A stretch of 44,137 nucleotides of DNA from Planctomycetota bacterium (lineage in GTDB: Bacteria > Planctomycetota > Phycisphaerae > Sedimentisphaerales > Anaerobacaceae), in contig JALORE010000046.1 in the NCBI GenBank assembly GCA_025459125.1, positions 1 to 44,137 of the forward strand, written 5' to 3'. The notes under the pieces are model-generated. The model was not told the DNA's origin. It made no database searches and saw nothing but the letters and a program-made list of their open reading frames with translations. Position 1 is the stretch's first letter. Each line of letters starts with the position of its first letter. Shown here piece after piece: positions 24,207-31,158 of this stretch. Both the position numbers and the translations under genes were made by a program.

Positions 24207-27113
24207 ATGAGTGAGTCGCCGCCCGACATCAAGTCCCTGTTCGCGGACACGCTGGAGAAGCGGACGCCCGCCGAGCGGGATGCCTATCTGGGCCTGGCCT
24301 GCCAGGGTGATACCGCTCTGAGGCAGCGGGTCGAGGCCCTGCTCCGGGCCTACGAGGAGGCCCACGATGTTCCCGATGCGCCCCTCGTGAGTCTCGGTCT
24401 CCTCGAGCCGGGGGCCGTGTTGACCGAAGGTCCCGGCACGGTCATTGGCCGCTACAAGCTGCTGGAGAAGATTGGGGAAGGGGGGATGGCGGTGGTCTAC
24501 GTGGCCGAGCAGACCGAGCTCATCCGCCGCACGGTGGCTCTCAAGATCATCAAGCTGGGCATGGATACCCGGCAGGTGATCGCCCGCTTTGAAGCCGAGC
24601 GGCAGGCCTTGGCTCTGATGGACCATCCCAGTATCGCCAAGGTCCTGGATGCCGGCGCCACGGAGACCGGCCGGCCGTATTTCGTCATGGAACTGGTCCA
24701 GGGCGTCTCGATCACGGCGTACTGCGACAAGAACAACCTGAGCACCAAAGAGCGGCTGAGCCTGTTTCTCCAGGTCTGCCACGCCGTCCAGCATGCCCAC
24801 CAAAAGGGCATCATCCACCGCGATATCAAGCCCTCCAACGTCATGGTGACGCACCGCGACGACAAACCCGTCCCCAAAGTCATCGATTTCGGGATTGCGA
24901 AGGCCACCAACCAGCGTTTGACGGAAAAGACCCTTTTCACCCGCTACGCCCACCTCATCGGTACGCCGGCCTACATGAGCCCGGAGCAGGCGGCATTGAG
25001 TGGTCTGGACATCGACACCCGTTCGGATATCTACTCCCTGGGGGTGCTCCTCTACGAGTTGCTTACCGGCACCACTCCCTTCAGTGAAGAGGAACTTTGC
25101 ATGGCCGGTTACGTCGAAATGCAGAGGATCATCCGGGAACAGGAGCCGGTCAAGCCCTCCACGAGAATCCGGGCCGCTGCTCGGGAACGCCAATGTGTAG
25201 GGGCAGGCCCCCGTGCCTGCCCCCGGCCGCGCAGCGGCCCGTCGGGCCGGGGGGGCGGCCACAGGGGGGCGCCCCTACGGGAGGTCCACGGCGATCTGGA
25301 CTGGATCGTGATGAAGTCGCTGGAGAAGGACCGCGCCGGGCGGTACGAGACCGCCGAAGACCTTGCCCTGGACATCCAGCGGCACCTGGAGCACAGGCCC
25401 GTTTCGGCGCGTGCACCCAGCAGAGCATATCGCTTGCATCGATTCCTTCGCAGAAACCGACTTCCGGTGGCTGGTGGGCTCGCGCTGGCGCTCCTAATCG
25501 GGGCTCTGGCGGTCGTCCTTTCCTGGTGGAATCAGAACCGACTGCGGCTCATAGAGGACGAGGTTGTCAAGCACAGAGATGCCCTGTCCCGCGCCCGCAC
25601 GGAGTCCACCAAGCTGGCGTACGGAGAGGCTCTGAAGACTCTTGAGCCTGTCCTTGGCAGCAGGCACGTGGGAACCGAAGCACGCCTACTCCGCGACCAG
25701 ATTCTACAGGCTGTTCGGGGGCGAATAGCGGACTACACACGCGAGATCGAGGCCGACCCGCAGAAGGCGGCCGCCTATTCCCATCGCGCTCAGCACTACG
25801 CCCACCTCGGCGACCGGGCAAATGCCGATGCGGATATGAGGAGGTGGTCGGCCGTCATGGCCAGAGATATGCCTTCCCGCGTGCAGATAGCCGCGCTCGG
25901 TGTCTTCCGGGGTGTCACCGAGTTGCCATTCGATTGCCAGATTGTCTTCTCTGTGGAGAGACCGGTGAATGAGATTCCAACAATGTCCGTTGCCTTTGGG
26001 CAGAAGGGAAGGTGGGAAATGAAGCTCTTCGAAATCCCTGTGTTCTTGGTGTCATTGGCTGGGTTTGGTCTTCTCTCGGGTCTGGACGCCCCGCCGGCGT
26101 ATGCGGACTTCGCGTTCGGTGAGAAGGTGAACCTCGAGCTGACCGTACCAATCCTCAATGGCGAGATCGAGTGCGTTGATTGTCTCTCCTATGATGGGTT
26201 GGAAATGTACATCGAGTCAATGGTCGGGCCGGGCAATTGGGATATCCGCGTGCTGAGGCGTGCCTCGATCGACGAGGTTTGGAGCCCCCCGCAGAGCCTT
26301 GGCCCCGCAGTCAACACCGCGAACGTGGAGGCTTGCTCGTGCATCTCCGCCGATGGACTTGCACTCTACTTCAATTCCAACCGCCCTGGCGGATACGGTG
26401 GCTCCGACCTGTACATGACAATGCGGGCGACGAAGAACGACCTCTGGGGATCGCCCGTGAATCTCGGACCCAAGGTGAACAGCTCCAAGGAGGATGCCTA
26501 CCCTTGGATATCGGCCGATGGGCTGGAACTGTACCTTAGCTCGAAGCGCGCCGGTGGATATGGTGATTGGGACCTCTGGGTAGCGAAGCGCGCCACCAAG
26601 GACGCCGCGTGGGGCGACCCGGTGAATCTCGGGCCAGCAGTGAATAGTCCATATACTGAGACTGCACTGTCCCTTTCTCCGGATGGACTGCGGCTTGTGT
26701 TCTCCGACTACTTCTTGACGAATCTCCTGCGGCCGGGTGGGTACGGGAGCAACGACATATGGATCTCCGGGCGGGCAAGCCCTTCTGGTCCTTGGCAGGC
26801 GGCAATGAACCTCGGGCCAAAGATAAACACGGCCGAGGGCGAGAGTACGGCGCGTTTTTCGCCCGATGGCCGTACCCTGTACTTCTGCACTTCGGTTGAT
26901 AACTGGCAAGTGCCGATCATCCCCATCGTGGATTTCAACGCCGACGGCACGGTGGACCTTGTGGATCTGGTGATGCTGATCGACGACTGGGGTACGAACC
27001 GGACGCTCTGTGACATCGGGCCGATGCCCTGGGGCGACGGCAAGGTGGACATCGAGGACTTGAAGGTCTTCATGACCTACTACGAGAAGGCGAATCCACC
27101 CGCGAAACCGTAG
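24207..27113 (+). CDS. Membrane Ser/Thr kinase fused to PD40 propeller and dockerin, copy 1
   Basis: A 968-residue protein. Residues 1-75 precede a Hanks-type kinase (about 80-400) with glycine loop IGEGGMA, Lys113 in VALKII, HRD at 204-206 and DFG at 227-229, so it should be able to phosphorylate. A transmembrane helix at about 418-440 puts the rest outside the membrane: a TPR-like stretch, then a PD40-type propeller (repeats with ISADGL-LYF and NLGPKVNSS), and a dockerin with DFNADGTVDLVD and [10 protein letters not shown]. Two oddities: a palindromic repeat occupies residues about 331-357 within the C-lobe, replacing a segment intact in copy 2, and a second signal-peptide-like stretch with its own RBS starts at Met605. 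It follows its sigma partner and is a sensor/transducer candidate whose activity may be damaged by the insert. Confidence 0.88.
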   Translation: MSESPPDIKSLFADTLEKRTPAERDAYLGLACQGDTALRQRVEALLRAYEEAHDVPDAPLVSLGLLEPGAVLTEGPGTVIGRYKLLEKIGEGGMAVVYVAEQTELIRRTVALKIIKLGMDTRQVIARFEAERQALALMDHPSIAKVLDAGATETGRPYFVMELVQGVSITAYCDKNNLSTKERLSLFLQVCHAVQHAHQKGIIHRDIKPSNVMVTHRDDKPVPKVIDFGIAKATNQRLTEKTLFTRYAHLIGTPAYMSPEQAALSGLDIDTRSDIYSLGVLLYELLTGTTPFSEEELCMAGYVEMQRIIREQEPVKPSTRIRAAARERQCVGAGPRACPRPRSGPSGRGGGHRGAPLREVHGDLDWIVMKSLEKDRAGRYETAEDLALDIQRHLEHRPVSARAPSRAYRLHRFLRRNRLPVAGGLALALLIGALAVVLSWWNQNRLRLIEDEVVKHRDALSRARTESTKLAYGEALKTLEPVLGSRHVGTEARLLRDQILQAVRGRIADYTREIEADPQKAAAYSHRAQHYAHLGDRANADADMRRWSAVMARDMPSRVQIAALGVFRGVTELPFDCQIVFSVERPVNEIPTMSVAFGQKGRWEMKLFEIPVFLVSLAGFGLLSGLDAPPAYADFAFGEKVNLELTVPILNGEIECVDCLSYDGLEMYIESMVGPGNWDIRVLRRASIDEVWSPPQSLGPAVNTANVEACSCISADGLALYFNSNRPGGYGGSDLYMTMRATKNDLWGSPVNLGPKVNSSKEDAYPWISADGLELYLSSKRAGGYGDWDLWVAKRATKDAAWGDPVNLGPAVNSPYTETALSLSPDGLRLVFSDYFLTNLLRPGGYGSNDIWISGRASPSGPWQAAMNLGPKINTAEGESTARFSPDGRTLYFCTSVDNWQVPIIPIVDFNADGTVDLVDLVMLIDDWGTNRTLCDIGPMPWGDGKVDIEDLKVFMTYYEKANPPAKP
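25197..25278. repeat. GTAGGGGCAGGCC palindromic element inside the kinase gene
   Basis: TGTAGGGGCAGGCC at 25197 to GGGGCGCCCCTAC ending 25278, with internal complementary GC arms. It reads in frame as VGAGPRACPRPRSGPSGRGG. The paralogous kinase has the ordinary segment [15 protein letters not shown] here, so this is an insertion or replacement. Confidence 0.8.
26006..26021 (+). promoter_or_regulatory. Internal RBS and ATG before the propeller, kinase copy 1
   Basis: GGGAAGG (26006-26012), six bases, then an in-frame ATG at 26019, starting MKLFEIPVFLVSLAGFGLLS with small residues and AYA before DFAFG, a classic signal peptide. Independent translation would give a secreted propeller-dockerin protein of about 364 residues. 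The same arrangement is at 29899-29914. Confidence 0.5.
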
Positions 27114-27138
27114 AAGGCATTTCCCACCTGGCATCCGG

Positions 27139-27175
27139 AGAAGGGCCGGCGGACAGCGAAGTCGCCGGCCCTTCT
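27139..27175 (+). terminator. Strong hairpin after kinase copy 1
   Basis: AGAAGGGCCGGCG (27139-27151) and CGCCGGCCCTTCT (27163-27175) form a perfect 13-bp stem with an 11-base loop, 25 bp after the stop. There is only GCGTTT after it, so T-run support is weak. It separates the two duplicated units. Confidence 0.6.
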
Positions 27176-27264
27176 GCGTTTGGGTCCCCGTCGCCGTCTC
27201 CGGGTGCGTGACCGTTCTTGCGCGCCTCCGGTTGGAGCAGGGTTGGAGTTGCACGGGGGGCAAA

Positions 27265-27325
27265 GGAAAAGGGGACATTCTACTTTTTCCCTTCTCGAAG
27301 GAAAAAGTAGAATGTCCCCTTTTCC
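27265..27325. repeat. GGGGACATTCTACTTTT palindromic repeat, copy 2 (perfect)
   Basis: The 26-bp arms at 27265-27290 and 27300-27325 are perfect inverted copies around a nine-base loop; the core is GGGGACATTCTACTTTTTCC. It lies in the 338-bp gap between kinase copy 1 and sigma copy 2. Elements with this core are widespread and recall REP elements moved by RAYT-type transposases, though none is present here. Confidence 0.88.
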
Positions 27326-27383
27326 GGCGGCAGTCAAGAACACTCGCGCACGAACGGTCATACATCTGCCGTCTCCTCGCCGC

Positions 27384-27412
27384 TTGAAATCTCGCCCCAT
27401 TTGTGACAGAAT
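27384..27412 (+). promoter_or_regulatory. Candidate promoter of the second sigma-kinase unit
   Basis: TTGAAA (27384-27389) and CAGAAT (27407-27412) with a 17-bp spacer, 40 bp upstream of the sigma factor start. Confidence 0.45.
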
Positions 27413-27451
27413 GGTCTCCAGGTGTCTGAACCAGTGGAGACCCGAGTCGGC

Positions 27452-28024
27452 ATGAGTGATGTCACACGCATCTTGAACGCCATCGAACGGGGGAATGCGA
27501 AAGCTACGGAGGAGTTGTTGCCCTTGGTCTATGAGGAACTCCGGTCGCTCGCGGCGCACAAGCTGTCCCATGAGGCGCCCGGGCAAACCCTTCAGGCTAC
27601 GGCGTTGGTTCACGAGGCGTATCTGAGGCTGGTGGGCGACGAACCCCAAAGCTGGGAGAATCGCGGGCACTTCTTCGGGGCCGCGGCGGAGGCGATGCGG
27701 CGGATTCTGGTGGAAAACGCGCGGCGCAAGCGGAGCGCGAAACGGGGCGGCCACCTTGAGAGGGTCGACCTCGAGGATCAGGACATTGCCATTGAGGGTC
27801 CGTCGGATGACCTGCTGGCGTTGGATGAAGCGTTGGCTGCTTTGATACGGGAGGACCCCGGTACGGCGGAAGTCGTCAAGCTGCGGTACTTCGCGGGCCT
27901 CAGCCTCGCTCAGGTGGCGGCCATCCTGGGGGTGTCCGAACGCACGGCGGCTCGTGTCTGGGCCTACGGTCGCGCCTGGCTGCTCCGCGTCATCACGTCA
28001 TCCGGCCACCGTCCCCGGGGGTAG
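27452..28024 (+). CDS. ECF-type RNA polymerase sigma factor (TIGR02999-like), copy 2
   Basis: A 190-residue paralogue of the sigma factor at 23550. It shares the opening MSDVTRILNA-ERG, the region 2 core ATALVHEAYLRLVGD and RRILVENARRK, and region 4 VVKLRYFAGLSLAQVAAILG followed by VSERTAARVWAYGRAWL. The main differences are in the linker at about 110-130 and at the C-terminus (VITSSGHRPRG). ATG 27452 is chosen by alignment with copy 1; a GTG at 27422 would add ten residues. Reading frame and DNA-binding region are intact, unlike the kinase that follows 110 bp later. The spread of differences suggests an old duplication, and recognition sequences may have diverged. Confidence 0.92.
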   Translation: MSDVTRILNAIERGNAKATEELLPLVYEELRSLAAHKLSHEAPGQTLQATALVHEAYLRLVGDEPQSWENRGHFFGAAAEAMRRILVENARRKRSAKRGGHLERVDLEDQDIAIEGPSDDLLALDEALAALIREDPGTAEVVKLRYFAGLSLAQVAAILGVSERTAARVWAYGRAWLLRVITSSGHRPRG

Positions 28025-28622
28025 ACCAGTCGGCTGACGCCGGGAATTTTGCCCCGGGACCCGTTTTTCTTGTCATGCCCCGTCCCCGGATTTCGCATTG
28101 CCTAATAGAGCATGAAGGACAAAGGAGTCAAGCCGTGGCGGCAGACTGTGTGAACGTAAAGGCGATCTTCTGTGCAGCCTTGGACAAGGCGCGGGGCACG
28201 GAACGTGCCGCTTACCTGGAGATGGCCTGCGGCGGCAGACCTGAGGTCCGCACGCAAGTGGAAGAGTTGCTGAGCCTGCATGACAACGCCGGGACCTTTC
28301 TGGAGGCGCCGCCCTTCGATTCCGGTGCGGTCGTGGAGCCATGCCACATGACGGAGGTCCCCGGCACGGTTATTGGGCGGTACAAGCTGCTGGAGAAGAT
28401 CGGCGAGGGGGGCATGGCGGTGGTCTACATGGCCGAGCAGACCGAGCCGATCCGCCGCAAAGTGGCCCTCAAGATCATCAAGCTCGGCATGGACACCCGC
28501 CAGGTCATCGCCCGCTTCGAGGCGGAGCGACAGGCCCTGGCGATGATGGACCATCCGAATATCGCCAAGGTCCTCGACGCCGGGGCCACCGAGACCGGCC
28601 GACCGTACTTTGTTATGGAACT

Positions 28623-28636
28623 GGTCCAGGGTCCAG
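28623..28636 (+). repeat. 7-bp tandem duplication causing the frameshift
   Basis: GGTCCAG at 28623-28629 is immediately repeated at 28630-28636. The corresponding place in the paralogous kinase (near 24694) has it once, and the plus-7 shift accounts exactly for the change of frame. Confidence 0.9.
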
Positions 28637-29898
28637 GGTGCCTCGATCACCGAGTACTGCGACAAAAACAGCCTGAGCACAAAGGACCGTTTGGCTTTGT
28701 TTCTCCAGGTCTGCCACGCCGTCCAACATGCCCACCAAAAGGGCATTATCCACCGGGATATCAAGCCCTCGAATGTCATGGTCACGCACCATGACGGCAA
28801 ACCCGTGCCTAAGGTCATCGACTTCGGCATCGCCAAGGCGACCAACCAGAAGCTGACGGAAAAGACGCTCTTTACCCGTTACGCCCACCTCATCGGCACT
28901 CCGGCTTACATGAGCCCGGAGCAGGCGGAACTGAGCGATCTCGACATCGACACCCGTACCGACATCTACTCCCTGGGCGTCCTGCTCTACGAGCTGCTCA
29001 CCGGCACGACGCCTTTCAGCGAAGAGGAGCTGCGTAAGGCCGGCTACATCGAGATGCAGCGGGTCATTCGGGAACAGGAGCCGGTCAAGCCCTCTACGAA
29101 ATTGAGCACACTGGGGGAGACTCTGACCGACATCGCCAAGCAACGCGGTTGTACTCCCGATCTGCTCCGCAAGGCCGTTCGAGGCGACCTCGACTGGATC
29201 GTCATGAAGTCCCTGGAGAAAGAACGCGGCCGGCGCTACGAGATCGCCGAAGACCTCGCCCTGGACATCTCGCGGCACTTGGAGCACAGGCCCGTCTCAG
29301 CGCGAGCACCCAGCCGGGTTTATCGCCTATGCCGATTCCTGCGCAGACACCGACTCTCAGTGGCCGGAGGGCTTGTCTTGGTGCTCGTGGTGGCCGCTCT
29401 GGCGATCGTCTCTGCTTTGTGGAATGAGAATCGGCAGCGACTCGCAGAAGCCGAGGTTGCCAAGCACAGAGACGTCCTGTCCCAAGCGCGTGTGCGGTCC
29501 ATCAGAAGAGAGTATGGAGCGGCTCTCGATACTCTCGAATCCGTCCTTGACAGCAGACATGTCGGAGCCGAAGCCCACCTGCTCCGCGACGAGATTCAAA
29601 AGGCCGTCCGTGTGCGAATAGGCGATTACAGCCGCCAGATCGGGACCGACCCCCAGAACCCAGACGCCTACTCTGGTCGTGCCCAATACTACGCCTACCT
29701 GGGCGACCGGGCAAACGCCAGCGCGGACATGAGACGATGGTCAGCCATCCTCTACCACGGACCACTCCCGGATTTGCAGGTTGCCACACCAAGGAGATTT
29801 CGGGGCGTCATCGAGGAGCCATTCGGATATCAACTCGCCTACTCTGTTGGAGGGCGGGACAACGGGATTGTGGTTCTATGTGTTGCCTTTGGGCAGAA

Positions 29899-29914
29899 GG
29901 GAAGGTGTGAGATG
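29899..29914 (+). promoter_or_regulatory. Internal RBS and ATG before the propeller, kinase copy 2
   Basis: GGGAAGG (29899-29905), six bases, then ATG 29912, beginning [20 protein letters not shown] and AYADF, a signal-peptide-like start. It would allow the secreted propeller-dockerin half to be made although the kinase half is broken. Confidence 0.5.
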
Positions 29915-31042
29915 AGACTGTTTGAGATTCCAATGTTGACAATGTCGTTGTGCGGGCTCGGGCTGCTTTCAGGTCTTGACATGGCGCCAGCGTATGCGGA
30001 CTTCACGTTCGGCGAGCCGGTGAGCCTCAGGACCATCATCCCGGCTCTCAACGAACCGGCAGATGGGATCGACTGCCTCTCGTTCGATGGACTTGAACTG
30101 TACATTGACTCGAAACGCCCTGGGGGGTATGGCGACGTTAACTTGTGGGTACTGAAGCGTGCGTCAATCAACGAAGATTGGGGTCCTCCTGAGAATCTCG
30201 GGGCGGTGGTCAACGACCAGGGGGCCGCGTTCGGGTCGATCTCCGCTGACGGACTGACACTCTACTTCACATCTGACCGGCCTGGTGGATATGGGGACCT
30301 CGACCTTTGGGCGACGACACGCGCGACGAAGAACGATCCGTGGAGAACGCCCACGAATCTTGGTCCTAAGGTGAACAGTTCTAATACCGATGCTTGTCCG
30401 TGGATATCCGCGGACGGCCTGGAACTATATTTCCAGTCGTGGCGCACCGGCGGATACAGCGGAGGCGACATCTATGTGGCACGGCGAGCAACACAGAGCG
30501 ACCCGTGGGCAGAGCCGGTGAACCTCGGCCCGCTCGTGAACACCAAATATGACGACCTTACCCCGTCGCTCTCGCCAGATGGTCTTCTACTGTGGCTTAG
30601 TTCAAACCGCCCGGGCGGCCAAAGCAATATGGAAATCTGGATCGCAACGCGTCAGGCAAAAAGCCAGCCTTGGAGCCTGCCGGTTAATCTCGGACCTCGC
30701 GGCATAGGCCCGGGGACGGTCTGCGGCCCGCGAGTCTCGCCTGACGGGCAGACACTCTACTTCATGACGATGACCGCCACTGCTTGGGACAACGACCAAG
30801 CACCCATCCTCCCGGTCGTAGACTGCAACGGTGACGGCAAGGTGGACCTCGTGGATCTGGTGATGCTGATCGACGACTGGGGCAAGAGCGAGTCGGCCTG
30901 TGACATCGGGCCGTATGCGTGGGGCGACGGCAAGGTGGACATCGAGGATTTGAAGGTCTTCATGACCTACTTCGAGAAAGAGAACCCGCCGCAGACACCG
31001 ACGGGCAAATGACAGGCTCGCCGGCATGGACGCAGGTCCGGA

Positions 31043-31082
31043 GGGGGTTCCCGAACGCGATCTATCGCGTTTGGGGTCCCCC
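31043..31082. repeat. GGGG(A/T)(C/T)CCC(A/G)AACGCGA palindrome, copy 2
   Basis: GGGGGTTCCCGAACGCGA, a four-base loop, and TCGCGTTTGGGGTCCCCC form an 18-bp stem with few mismatches. Same family as the nested element at 15322-15359. It lies between two convergent genes, so it may end transcription in both directions. Confidence 0.75.
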
Positions 31083-31114
31083 TTCCGCCTTCAGGCGGGA
31101 AAGACTCGTTCTAC

Positions 31115-31134
31115 CCGCGTAAACGCGGAACTCC
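31115..31134. repeat. CCGCGTAAACGCGGAACTCC repeat, copy 3
   Basis: Matches the inverted pair at 10045-10064 and 10119-10138 with one or two differences. It sits 24 bp from the end of the PQQ-propeller gene. Confidence 0.75.
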
Positions 31135-31158
31135 GAACGGCCGGACGTAAGATCCGGT

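Larger units (their letters stand above)
28135..31012 (+). pseudogene. Membrane Ser/Thr kinase-propeller-dockerin, copy 2, frameshifted
   Basis: A paralogue of the gene at 24207 with the same order: short N-terminal region, Hanks kinase ([28 protein letters not shown]), transmembrane helix ([20 protein letters not shown]), TPR-like stretch, internal signal-like segment, propeller, and dockerin ([22 protein letters not shown]). GTG 28135 is taken as start because AAAGGAG lies seven bases before it and the paralogue aligns from there. The frame breaks at 28623-28636, in the kinase hinge after FVMELVQG, where GGTCCAG is present twice in tandem; removing one copy restores [13 protein letters not shown], as in copy 1. 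As written, translation stops at 28794 after 219 residues, giving an inactive half-kinase. The downstream part may still be made from an internal start at 29912. A sequencing error is possible. Confidence 0.85.

Noticed and set aside
21819-25262. Very long minus-strand open frame opposite the DUF4091, sigma and kinase genes
   Set aside because: Antisense shadow of well-supported genes with no recognisable domain.
28600-28660. Programmed ribosomal frameshift in kinase copy 2
   Set aside because: No slippery heptamer with a downstream structure was seen; an exact 7-bp tandem duplication relative to the paralogue explains the shift.
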